Positions 35,545 through 44,200 of a DNA stretch of 64,000 bases are shown here, piece by piece (positions within the stretch are counted from its first letter, which is position 1; every line of letters starts with the position of its first letter). Source of the stretch: Anaeromyxobacter sp. (GTDB lineage Bacteria > Myxococcota > Myxococcia > Myxococcales > Anaeromyxobacteraceae). The stretch covers positions 682,001-746,000 of the forward strand of contig JADKCZ010000001.1 in the NCBI GenBank assembly GCA_016718565.1. The letters are read 5' to 3'. The position numbers were made by a program, and so were the translations under genes. Below the pieces are notes generated by a model. That model worked only from the letters and a program-made list of their open reading frames with translations. It was not told the origin of the DNA and searched no databases.

Positions 35545-37605
35545 TCAGCGCGGGCGCGCCAGCCGCCGCACCTCGGCGGCGTGCCCCAGCCGCGCCGCCA
35601 CCCGGTCGAGCAGCGCGGCCCGCGTCGCCTCCACCTGGCGGGCCGACAGCCCGAGCGCCCGCCCCACCGCGAGGTCGAGGGCGCGCTGCGCCGGCCGGGC
35701 CAGCATGGCGGCCAGGTCGGTGGTGACCAGCGCGCCCCCCAGCGCGGCGCGCAGCGGGGCCAGGGCCGGCTGGAGCGCCGCCAGCGCGGCCGGCGCCGGC
35801 ACCGGCGCGGCGGCCAGCACCCGGCAGTCCACGTCGGCGATGGCCTGCGCGCCGGTCAGCTGGCGCGCCCCCTCGTCGATGGCCAGCCGCACCGGCGTGG
35901 CCGAGAGGACCAGCGCCAGCGGCCAGGCGGGCGCCTGGTGCGGGAAGAGGGCGTGCCACTTCTTGTCCTCCAGCAGGCCGGCCTGGTTGACCACCGCGAA
36001 GGCGCGGGCGCCCACCTTGGCCGGGTAGAGCAGCGGGGCGGGGCCGCGCCCGGGCGCCAGCCGCCACCAGGGCGAGCGCCCGGCGCAGGTGGGCCGGTCG
36101 GCCAGGCCCGCCCGTTCACCCAGGGTGATGTAGGCGCGCGCCGCCGCCGAGGGCTCGCCGCGCGGGCGGAAGAGCACCAGGGCGGGGCGGAGCCGCTCCG
36201 GGGCGTCGGCCTCCTTGAGCCCGGCCAGCAGCGGCGCCACGTCCCCGGGCTCGAGGGCCACCTCGCCGAGCAGGGCCGAGCGGAAGCGGCCGCCGCCCAG
36301 GGGGGCCAGGTGGAAGTAGGCGTTGCAGCCGCTCTTCAGGCCGAAGCGGACCAGGCAGAGGTCGCCGAGGCGCACCGGGGCGGCGGCGCCGCGGGCCCGC
36401 GGTCCAGGGCGGGCGGCCGGGAGCTCGAGCCTCAGGCGCGGCGGGCCGCCGGAGGCGCCGGGCCGGGGGGTGCGGCCGCGGCCGGCGGGCGCGGCGTCGC
36501 CGGGGCCGCCGCCGGAGCCGCCGCCGGGCGCGACCTCACCTGCGGCGCGCCCACCGCCCTCGCCGTGGAGGAGGCCGCCTCCCCCACCCGACGGCCCGAG
36601 CGCCCGCGCCAGGGCGGCGAGCTCCAGGTCGTCCAGCGCCGCGAGGGCCACCCCGGCCTCGGCGGCGGGCGCCTCCGGGCCGCCCTCGACCCAGACCGCC
36701 AGGTGGGTGTCCACCGAGGCGGCGAAGCTGCCGGCGGCGCGAGAGCGGAGGCGCAGGGCGAAGCCGCCGCGGGCGCGCGCCTCGGCCAGGAGCGGCTCGG
36801 CCGAGCGCGAGGTCAGGAGGGCGCGCGGCAGCACCAGCGCCGCCACCGGGGCGCGCCGCAGCGCCAGCAGCGCCAGGTGGGCCGACAGGTCGGCCTGGCG
36901 CGACAGGCCGGTGAGCCGGGTGGCCGTCGCCTTGCGGGCCGGGGGGATGGCCTCGTGGCGCAGGAAGGGCGGGTTGGCGAGCAGCAGGTCGCAGGGCGGC
37001 CAGGCCGGCCCGAGGGCGTCGGCTCGGCTCACGGTGGCGCGCGCGCCCATGAGGTCGAGCCGGGCGCGGGCCGCCGCCACCGCCAGCGGCGCGAGGTCCA
37101 GGCCGAGCAGCCGCAGCCGGGCGCCGGCGCCGCGGGCCAGCCGCTCGGCGGCCGCCAGCAGGGCGCCCCCGCCGCAGGCGGGATCGAGCACGGTGAGGCC
37201 GTCCAGGGCGCGGGCGAGGAGGGCCTGGGGGGTGGGCGGGGAGGAGAGCAGGAGCCCCACCGCCACCTCGGCCGGCGGTCCGCCGCGCCGCGCCGCCGCG
37301 TGGGCCAGCCCGAAGGCGGCCAGGATGCGGGCCTCGGCGTCGGGGGTGAAGACCGCCCCGCGCGCGCCGCCCAGGGCCTGATCGGCGATGGCCTCGAGGA
37401 GCCGGCCGTCGATGCGCCGCGGGCCGGCGGCCGGACCCGCCGCCGGGGCGGGGGGCGCCGGGCCGGGGTCGAGCTCGCTCACCGGCGCGAAGGCGCCGAG
37501 CGGCCCGCCAGGCGCTCCGCGCAGGCGGCGCTCGGCGGCGGCCAGCCGGGCGCGCGGCGCCAGCCCGGCCAGGGCCTCCAGGGGATCGTCCAGATCCCGG
37601 CTCAC
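35545..37605 (-). CDS. N6-adenine DNA methyltransferase, solitary
   Basis: 686 residues from GTG 37605. The SAM-binding motif I is 'VLDPACGGGALLAAAERL' near 138 and the catalytic motif is 'LLLANPPFLRHE' near 210, diagnostic of gamma-class adenine methylases (Eco57I/TaqI/HsdM type). 'GAVFTPDAEARILAAF' upstream is the usual 'FTP' entry. A glycine-rich linker near 370-420 leads to a C-terminal target-recognition-like half with 'SGCNAYFHLAPLGGG' and 'WWRLAPGRGPAPLLYPAK'. No nuclease gene is adjacent. It overlaps the VanX-like gene by four bases, an unexpected partner. Confidence 0.82.
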   Translation of the reverse strand: MSRDLDDPLEALAGLAPRARLAAAERRLRGAPGGPLGAFAPVSELDPGPAPPAPAAGPAAGPRRIDGRLLEAIADQALGGARGAVFTPDAEARILAAFGLAHAAARRGGPPAEVAVGLLLSSPPTPQALLARALDGLTVLDPACGGGALLAAAERLARGAGARLRLLGLDLAPLAVAAARARLDLMGARATVSRADALGPAWPPCDLLLANPPFLRHEAIPPARKATATRLTGLSRQADLSAHLALLALRRAPVAALVLPRALLTSRSAEPLLAEARARGGFALRLRSRAAGSFAASVDTHLAVWVEGGPEAPAAEAGVALAALDDLELAALARALGPSGGGGGLLHGEGGGRAAGEVAPGGGSGGGPGDAAPAGRGRTPRPGASGGPPRLRLELPAARPGPRARGAAAPVRLGDLCLVRFGLKSGCNAYFHLAPLGGGRFRSALLGEVALEPGDVAPLLAGLKEADAPERLRPALVLFRPRGEPSAAARAYITLGERAGLADRPTCAGRSPWWRLAPGRGPAPLLYPAKVGARAFAVVNQAGLLEDKKWHALFPHQAPAWPLALVLSATPVRLAIDEGARQLTGAQAIADVDCRVLAAAPVPAPAALAALQPALAPLRAALGGALVTTDLAAMLARPAQRALDLAVGRALGLSARQVEATRAALLDRVAARLGHAAEVRRLARPR

Positions 37606-38279
37606 CGGCCTGCCTCCAGGAGCGGCACGTCGAGCAGCGGCGCGCCGCGCGCCTCCGGGGCGTCGAAGTGCCACCACTCCGACGGGTTGACGCGGAAGCC
37701 CTCGGCCTCCAGCGCGGCCCGCAGGGCGCGCCGGTTCCGCAGCGCCGCCGCCGGGATGCCCTGGGTGGCGCCGGCGCGGGCGCGCGGCCCGAACTCGTCG
37801 TAGCCGGTGGGCAGCGCCAGCCGGCGGCCGTCGCGGTCGGCCAGGGCCACGTCCACGGCGGCGGCGCGGTTGTGGTGCGAGCCGGTGGCGGGGTTGGCCA
37901 CCAGCCCCGGCCTGGGCAGCACCTTCCAGAGCTGGCGCTGCACCGAGAGGGGCCGGTAGCAGTCGTGCAGCACCAGGCGGTGCCCGCCCTCCCGCAGGCG
38001 GGCCGCGGCCCGGGCCAGGCGCTCCGCCACCGGCGCCAGCAGCAGGCAGCGGGCCGCCGGGTAGAGCTGCCGCCCGGTGAAGTTGCGGGTGGTGGCGTAG
38101 CGGACGTCGAGCAGCGCGTCGGGGATGAGGGCGGCGGCGTCCACCAGGGGCCAGGTCGGGTGGGCGCCCGCGGCCGGCCCGGCCGCCTGGGGCGGGGCGG
38201 CGCGGGTGGCGGGCCTGGAGGGCGGGCCCGGCGCGGCCAGCGTGGCGGCGACCAGGGCCGCGGCGGCGAGCGGGTGCAC
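37602..38279 (-). CDS. VanX-like D-Ala-D-Ala dipeptidase, exported
   Basis: 225 residues from GTG 38279, with a weakly charged signal-like N-terminus. The zinc dipeptidase motifs are present: 'TGSHHNRAAAVDVAL' fits SxHxxGxxxD except that Gly is Ala, and 'NPSEWWHFDAP' supplies the catalytic Glu and third zinc ligand His. 'LVLHDCYRPLSVQRQLW' is the conserved arginine segment. Family M15D enzymes cleave D-Ala-D-Ala from peptidoglycan turnover or, in VanX, for vancomycin resistance; no vanA or vanH genes are nearby, so a recycling role is likelier. Confidence 0.85.
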   Translation of the reverse strand: MHPLAAAALVAATLAAPGPPSRPATRAAPPQAAGPAAGAHPTWPLVDAAALIPDALLDVRYATTRNFTGRQLYPAARCLLLAPVAERLARAAARLREGGHRLVLHDCYRPLSVQRQLWKVLPRPGLVANPATGSHHNRAAAVDVALADRDGRRLALPTGYDEFGPRARAGATQGIPAAALRNRRALRAALEAEGFRVNPSEWWHFDAPEARGAPLLDVPLLEAGR

Positions 38280-38429
38280 CCGCCGACTCTACACCGCGCG
38301 GCCGCGCCGCCCGGAAACTGGAGATGTGGCCCGGCCCCGATAGGATGACCCGGGCCCGGGTGGCGTCACGCCGGGCGCCGACCGAGGGACGAGATGCCCC
38401 GCCGCGATCGCAGCCACCCAGGAAGCTCG

Positions 38430-38693
38430 ATGACCTACACCGAGGAGAAGGTGGCCGCCGAGACGGGCCGGGTGCTGCTGGCGCTCTACCGCGCCGGGAT
38501 GGAGGTCCACCTCAGCCCGGACGCCATCAACAACCGCGCCTCCGCCCGCATCGTGCCCGGGCCGTCCGCCAAGCGGCGGGCCACGGCGCCCAGGTCGGCC
38601 AGCGGCACCGGCGACTCCCCGCTGGCGGCCATCTGCGCCGCGGTGGAGCGGCTCAACGAGCGGGCCGGCGCCATCGTGGTCGAGCTGGACTGA
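38430..38693 (+). CDS. small hypothetical protein
   Basis: 87 residues from ATG 38430, with AGGAAG 5 bases upstream; an in-frame ATG at 38394 is less well supported. Helical N-terminus ('TEEKVAAETGRVLLALYRAGMEVHL'), a basic central loop and a C-terminal helix ending 'GAIVVELD'. No motif, signal peptide or membrane segment. Divergent from the vanX-like gene and convergent with the FKBP gene. Function unknown. Confidence 0.55.
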   Translation: MTYTEEKVAAETGRVLLALYRAGMEVHLSPDAINNRASARIVPGPSAKRRATAPRSASGTGDSPLAAICAAVERLNERAGAIVVELD

Positions 38694-38712
38694 TCCAGGC
38701 CCGGACGCGACC

Positions 38713-38750
38713 GCGCCCGCGGCCGCCCCGTGGGGGCGACGCGCGGGCGC
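38713..38750. terminator. strong hairpin between convergent genes
   Basis: Outer arms GCGCCCGCG (38713-38721) and CGCGGGCGC (38742-38750) pair exactly. Inner arms CGCCCC (38724-38729) and GGGGCG (38733-38738) extend the stem. It lies in the 80-bp gap between convergent genes, so it can terminate both. No T-tract. Confidence 0.5.
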
Positions 38751-38773
38751 GCCAGGACGCTGCGGCCAGCTTC

Positions 38774-39517
38774 CTACTTGGCCGGCGCGGCCGGGGCCGG
38801 GGCCGGGGTGGCGGGCTTGGCGGCCTCGAACCCCAGCAGCTCCACCTCGAACACCAGCACGGCGTTGCCCGGGATGGCGGGCGGGCGCCCCTGCGGGCCG
38901 TAGGCGATCTCCGAGGGGCAGACCAGCTTGGCCTTGCCGCCCACCTTCATCAGGCCGACGCCCTCGGTCCAGCAGGGCACCACCTGGTTCAGGTTGAACT
39001 CGAGCGGCTGGTTGCGCCTCACCGAGCTGTCGAACTCCTTGCCGCCGGTGAGCGTGCCCACGTAGTGGACCTTGACCTTGTCGGTGGGGGACGGCGAGGC
39101 GCCGGCGCCCTCCTTGAGGTGGGTGATCACCAGGCCGGAGGCGGTCTTGACCGCGCCCTTCTCGGTGGCGGCCTTCTTCAGGTACTCCAGCCCCTTGGTC
39201 TTCTCCTTCTCGGCGGTGACGGCCAGGCGGCCCTGCACCAGTTGCTGCACGGCCTTGTTCTTCATCTCGTCCAGCTCGTACCTGGGCTTGCCGGTGACGC
39301 CGTCCTTGATGCCCTTGACCACCGTCTCCAGCTCCTTGGCCGTCAGGTTGAACGGCTCCAGGCTCTTGGAGATGGAGAGGCCGGTGGCGTAGAGCGCGTT
39401 CTCGGTCGCCTCCGGCGAGAGCGCGGCCGGCGACGGCGTGGGGGCGGCGGGCTTCTTGTCTTCGGCGGAGGCCGCCCCGGCCAGCAGGACCGCGGCGACG
39501 ATGATCAGCTTCTTCAT
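38774..39517 (-). CDS. FKBP-type peptidyl-prolyl isomerase, periplasmic (FkpA/Mip-like)
   Basis: 247 residues from ATG 39517, with GAGAGGG upstream. Signal peptide ends 'AGAASA'. Residues about 35-125 are the helical FKBP N-terminal dimerisation domain ('ALYATGLSISKSLEPFNLTAKELETVVKGIKDG'). Residues about 130-230 are the isomerase domain: 'KVKVHYVGTLTGGKEFDSS', 'PLEFNLNQVVPCWTEGVGLMKVGGKAKLVCPSEIAYG' and 'LVFEVELLGF'. It speeds proline isomerisation during folding of exported proteins. An Ala/Pro-rich tail ends the chain. Confidence 0.94.
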   Translation of the reverse strand: MKKLIIVAAVLLAGAASAEDKKPAAPTPSPAALSPEATENALYATGLSISKSLEPFNLTAKELETVVKGIKDGVTGKPRYELDEMKNKAVQQLVQGRLAVTAEKEKTKGLEYLKKAATEKGAVKTASGLVITHLKEGAGASPSPTDKVKVHYVGTLTGGKEFDSSVRRNQPLEFNLNQVVPCWTEGVGLMKVGGKAKLVCPSEIAYGPQGRPPAIPGNAVLVFEVELLGFEAAKPATPAPAPAAPAK

Positions 39518-39573
39518 GTTCGGTACCCTCTCGGTGGTGCTTCGGATGACAGACGGCGCGGCGGCCGCCCGAT

Positions 39574-39861
39574 TCACGTGAACAGCTTCCCCAGCTTCTC
39601 CTCGACGTAGGACTTCACCTGGTTGGCCACCAGGGTCCCCATCATCCCGTGCTCCAGGTCCACCTTCACCTGCCCATCGGTGACGGTGCACAGCCCCTTC
39701 ACCCCCATCTTCTCGGGCACCACGATGCAGCGCCGGGCGGCGTCGTACTGGCACTGGATGCCGAACTTCTCGCCCAGCCGGCGGATCACCTTCTCCACTT
39801 CGACGTACAGGACGTCCGCCTTCTTCCCGGGAAACGCCGCAGAGATCGTCTTGGTCGCCAT
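39574..39861 (-). CDS. polyhydroxyalkanoate granule-type protein (PHA_gran_rgn-like)
   Basis: 95 residues. The pattern 'VEKVIRRLGEKFGIQCQYD...GVKGLCTVTDGQVKVDLEHGMMGTLVANQVKSYVEEKLGKL' resembles the small family annotated as PHA system proteins, a compact alpha/beta fold ending in an amphipathic helix. The match is by eye and moderate. It overlaps queC by one stop/start (ATGA), forming the last gene of the lipoprotein-queC unit. No PHA synthase lies in the window, so the name should be treated as a family label. Confidence 0.6.
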   Translation of the reverse strand: MATKTISAAFPGKKADVLYVEVEKVIRRLGEKFGIQCQYDAARRCIVVPEKMGVKGLCTVTDGQVKVDLEHGMMGTLVANQVKSYVEEKLGKLFT

Positions 39862-40652
39862 CAGGCCTTCTTTCTGACCGGGCGCGCGTAGCGCGTCGGG
39901 TCGGGGACACCAGCCTCCTCGAACCCCATGCGGCGGAGCTGGCAGGCGTCGCAGCGCCCGCAGGCCCGGCCCCGCTCGGGGTCGTAGCAGGTGGAGGTGA
40001 GGTGATAGGGCACGCCGAGCCGCGTGCCAAGTCGCACGATGCCGGCCTTGGAGAGGCGCAGCAGGGGGGCCCGGATGGCCAGGGGCCGGCCGTCCACCCC
40101 GGCCCGGGTGGCCAGCCTGGCCAGCCGCTCGAAGGCGCGCAGGAACTCGGGGCGGCAGTCCGGGTAGCCCGAGTAGTCCACCGCGTTGACGCCCACGAAG
40201 ATGGCCTCGGCGCCGGCCACCTCGGCGTGGGCCAGCGCCAGCGCCAGCATCACGGTGTTGCGGGCCGGCACGTAGGTGACCGGGATGTCGGCGCCCATGG
40301 CCGCGGCCAGGCGCCCCTTGGGCACGGCGATGGCCGCGTCGGTGAGGGCCGACCCGCCGAAGGAGGACAGGTCCACCGCGACCACCCGGTGGCTGGCGGC
40401 GCCGAGCGCCGTGGCCACGCGGCGGGCGCAGGCCAGCTCGTGGCGGTGGCGCTGCCCGTAGTCCACCGAGAGGCCGTGGGCCTCGAAGCCCTCGGCGCGC
40501 GCCACCGCCAGGCAGGTGGTGCTGTCGAGCCCGCCGGAGAGCAGCACCACGGCGCGGCGCGCCGGGGGCCGGGGCGCCCTGGCCGGGGCGGCGCTGGCGG
40601 CCGGGCGGCGCGGCGAGGTCCGCCGGGCGGGGGGGGCGTGGCTGGGCTTCAC
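39861..40652 (-). CDS. queC: 7-cyano-7-deazaguanine synthase QueC
   Basis: 263 residues from GTG 40652, which overlaps the stop of the upstream lipoprotein gene. After a Pro/Arg/Ala-rich extension of about 32 residues, the PP-loop 'VVLLSGGLDSTTCLA' begins the ATP-pyrophosphatase fold. 'LSVDYGQRHRHELACA' and 'YVPARNTVMLALALAHAE' are QueC blocks, and 'STCYDPERGRACGRCDACQLR' holds the four zinc cysteines. It converts carboxydeazaguanine to preQ0 for queuosine tRNA modification. The other que genes are not in the window. Confidence 0.95.
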   Translation of the reverse strand: MKPSHAPPARRTSPRRPAASAAPARAPRPPARRAVVLLSGGLDSTTCLAVARAEGFEAHGLSVDYGQRHRHELACARRVATALGAASHRVVAVDLSSFGGSALTDAAIAVPKGRLAAAMGADIPVTYVPARNTVMLALALAHAEVAGAEAIFVGVNAVDYSGYPDCRPEFLRAFERLARLATRAGVDGRPLAIRAPLLRLSKAGIVRLGTRLGVPYHLTSTCYDPERGRACGRCDACQLRRMGFEEAGVPDPTRYARPVRKKA

Positions 40653-41248
40653 GGGGTCACCGGCGTGAGGTCGAGGGTGTAGGTGGCGCCGCAGGGCGCC
40701 ACGCAGGGGGTGCAGTCGGCGCCGGCGGTGGCCGTGTCGGTCTCGGTGAGCGTGCCGGTGAAGCCGGTGACGGCGCCGGAGCCGGGGTCGCGGCGCAGCA
40801 GGCCGGAGATCTCCTGGCGGACCGTCACGGCGCACAGGCCCGAGCAGGCGGCCAGCACGGCGCCCGAGGTCTCCAGGGTGGCGGTGACCTGATCGTCGTC
40901 GGCGGTGACGGGCGCGCGGGTGCCGGTGAAGGGGGTGGCGCCCGGCCGGTCGGTGCAGAGCGCGGCGGCCTGGCCCTGCGAGGCGTAGGCCACGGTGAGG
41001 GTGGCGGTGGCGGGGGCCACCGGGATGGCCAGCGGGTAGAGCGCCAGGAGGTCCGGGGCCGGGCCGGTGTAGGCGGGCGGGCCGAGCACCCCGGCGCAGC
41101 CGGCGTCGTCGACCAGGCGGGTGGCGGCGAAGGTGAAGGTGGCCACCACGGTGCCCGGGCAGTCGGCCACGGGGGGGCGGCTGGTGCAGGCGGCGAGGCC
41201 GAGCAGGATCGGGACCAGCAGGCTGGACTGGGTGTGGCGGCGAGACAC
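40649..41248 (-). CDS. putative lipoprotein
   Basis: 199 residues from GTG 41248. A short basic start and hydrophobic core lead to lipobox 'LAAC'. The mature part is beta-rich with about eight cysteines ('CAGVL', 'CSGLCAV', 'CTPCVAPCGATY'), suggesting disulfide-stabilised periplasmic or outer-membrane placement. No family recognised. It heads an overlapping trio with queC and the PHA-type gene, which may be organisation rather than shared function. Confidence 0.65.
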   Translation of the reverse strand: MSRRHTQSSLLVPILLGLAACTSRPPVADCPGTVVATFTFAATRLVDDAGCAGVLGPPAYTGPAPDLLALYPLAIPVAPATATLTVAYASQGQAAALCTDRPGATPFTGTRAPVTADDDQVTATLETSGAVLAACSGLCAVTVRQEISGLLRRDPGSGAVTGFTGTLTETDTATAGADCTPCVAPCGATYTLDLTPVTP

Positions 41249-41254
41249 GGCGCG

Positions 41255-44200
41255 TCAGCCTACCACCGACACCCGGAGGTCGAGGAAGGGGTCGGAGAGC
41301 GCCAGCACCGCCAGGTCGCGCAGGTCCGGGAGGTCCAGGGCGGCGGCCGGCTCGGCCGGCTCGGGCGACGGCTCGCGGTGCAGCAGCACGCCCAGGGCGG
41401 CGCCCGGATCGCCGGTCACCAGCAGGGCCACCCGGGCGGCGGAGCGGCGCAGGGCGGTGGAGAGCGCCACCAGGTCGGTGTTGGCGAGCTCGTCGGCCGC
41501 GGCGGGGCCGAGCAGCCTGGCGCGCGACGCCACCGTGGGGGGCACGCTGCGCCCCATGGCCGCGAGGAAGTCGCCGGCCCGCTGCGCCGGCAGCCCGAGG
41601 GGCGGCGGCGCGCCGCCGGCGAAGCGGCAGGCCAGCTCAAGCAGGATGCCCACGTCCCTGGGGGCGAACTTGCCGGCCAGGGCCCAGCCGCGGTCGAGCA
41701 GGTCCAGGGCGCGGGCGGCCAGGAAGAGCCGCTCCGGGGCGGCCAGCGACTCGGCGCCGGCGGGCAGCAGCAGCGCCGGCGGCCGGGTGTTCTCGATGGC
41801 CACCTCCAGCCCGGGTCGGTCGAGCAGGAAGCCGACGTAGGGGCGGGCCCCCAGGATCCGGCCGGCCGCCTCCAGCGACTGGCGCAGCTCCGGGGCGCGC
41901 GGCGCCACCAGCTGCACGGCCGGACCGGCGCCGCGCCGGGCCAGGTCGGCCGGGAGCAGCGGCTCGAGGTAGGGGGCCAGCAGCCGGAGCAGGCGGGCCA
42001 GCGGGCCGGCGGCGCCGGGTGCGGCCAGCCGGTCGCGCACCTCGTCCGGCACCTGCGCCGCCGGGCGGAGGGGCAGGGCGGCGCGGCCCGGGTCGCAGAA
42101 GGCGGCCAGCGAGGCGGCCAGCCGGGACCGCTCCCGGAGCCGGGCCGCGAGGTCCGGCGGCGCGCCGGCCGCCAGGGCGGTGCAGAGGCCGGTCAAGGCG
42201 TCGAGCGCCGCGACGTCGGCGGGATCGCGCTGCGCGGCCTCGGTCCAGGCCTCCAGCGCCTGCGGCTGCGTGGCGGGGTGGCGGGACCAGAGCGACCAGA
42301 GCTCGCGGCGGAAGGCGACCTCGTCCGGCACCAGCTCGAGCGCCCGCAGCAGCAGCGCGGCGGCCCGCTCCGGATCGGCGAGCTTGGCGTCGGCCACGCG
42401 GGCCAGGTGGCGCAGCCGGGCGGCAGCGGCCAGCGGGTCGTGTGGTGCCAGCGCGTCGGCGCAGCGGGCGCCCAGCGCCACCTCCTGGCCGTGCCGGCCG
42501 GTCCGCTCGGCGGCGCGGGCCAGGTCGCGGGCCACCGTCAGCTCGTCGGGGTCGTCCTGGAGGGCGCGCGAGAGCCAGCGCCAGGCCGACTCGGGGCGGC
42601 CGGCGTCGAGCTCGGCGCGCCCCAGCGAGGCGGCGTAGGGCCGGAGCGCCGCGGGCTCGAGGAGGGCCTCCGCCTCCGCCACCAGGGCGGCCAGCGAGTG
42701 GCGGTCGCCGGCCGCGGCGTGCTCGCGGAGCTGCCCGAGCAGCTCGGCGGCGCGGTCGGGCGGTGGGGCGGCGGGCTCGACGACTGGAACCCAGGGTGCT
42801 GTGGTGGTCCGCGCCGCGGCCGGCCCCGGCTCGGCTGGCTGCGGCTCGGACGGCTCCGGCTCGGACGGCTGTGCCTCGGACGGCTGCGCCTCGGACGGCT
42901 GTGCCTCGGGCGGCTGTGCCTCGGACGGCTGCGCCTCGGACGGCTGTGCCTCGGACGGCTGCGCCTCGGATGGCTGTGCCTCGGGCGGCTGCGCCTCGGA
43001 TGGCTCCGGGGCTGGCGGCCACTCCGCAGTTGTGTGGCGTGCGGGCCACGGCTGCTGGCCGACCGCCGGCTCCTCGGTCCGCACCGCCTCGGCGGGCAGC
43101 GCCTCGACCAGCGGCGCCACGGCAGGTGGATCCTCGACCCGTGGCTCCTCGACCGGGTGCGCTTCGACCGGTGCCTCCGCGGCCACCGCCAGGTCCGGAG
43201 CCGGCACCTCGATGTCCGGCACCTCGATGTCCGGCACCTCGATGTCCGGCGCCTCGACGGCCGGCTCCTCCTCAGGCCGCGCGCCGCCCGGCGGCTCGGC
43301 GGCGGACGCCACCTCGGCGCCCGGGCCGTCCTCCCCGGTGCTCGCGGCCGCACGAGCGCTGGCGCAGCGGAAGCCCGCCACGGCGCCGGCTGGGAGCTCG
43401 GCCTCGCCGATGAGGCGGAGGTTCTCGTCGGCGGCCGCCAGGTCCCCGCGCGCCAGCGCCTCCTCGGCCAGGATCAGCGCGGCGGGGATGCAGCGGGGCG
43501 CGGCCAGGTTGGCGGCGCGGTAAGCACGGGCGGCCTCGGTGTGCCGGCCCGCCTCCTCGAAGAGCCGGGCCGCCTCGAGGGCCGGCTCGGAGGCGCCGCG
43601 CCCCTCCGAGCGGATGGAGACGGCCAGGTAGGCGCGGGCGGCGGCCAGGGGCTGGCCGGCGGACATCTCGAGGGCGGCCAGCGACAGCCAGGGCGAAGGG
43701 CCGTCCGGGTCCGCGGCGCAGGCGGCCTCGACCGCCTCCCGCACCTCGCCCTCGGCAGCGCCGGACGCCTGGAGCGCCTCCGCCGTGGCGAGCCAGGCGG
43801 CCGCCTCCTCCGCAGGTGCGGACGCGGGCGGCAGCAGGGGCGCGGGCTCCTGGCCCGCGGGCTCGTCGACCGGACGGTCGGCGGCGACCAGCCCATCGCC
43901 GGGTGGTTCGTCGATGGCGGGCCGATCGAAGGATGGCTGTTCGAGGGACGCGGGGTCCGCTGCGGGCTCCGGGGCGGCCAGCGGCTCGGGGCTGGAGGGC
44001 CCGCCGGCTGCAGGCGCCGCCCCGGCCGGCGCCTCCGGGACGGGCTCCGCCGAGGGGCTCGGCTCCGCTGCCGGCTCGAACCAGGCCGCCTCGGCCGCGG
44101 CCGTCCACTCGGCGGGCGCCTCGGCGCCGGAGTCCCAGGGCGCGGGCTGCTCCTCGGTGGCCGGCCCGGCCACGGACGGCCCCACGGCGACCGGCTCTGG

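Noticed and set aside
42835..43020. Short direct repeats considered as a CRISPR array.
   Set aside because: Units of 15 bp have no spacers, keep the reading frame and lie inside a protein gene with pentapeptide meaning.
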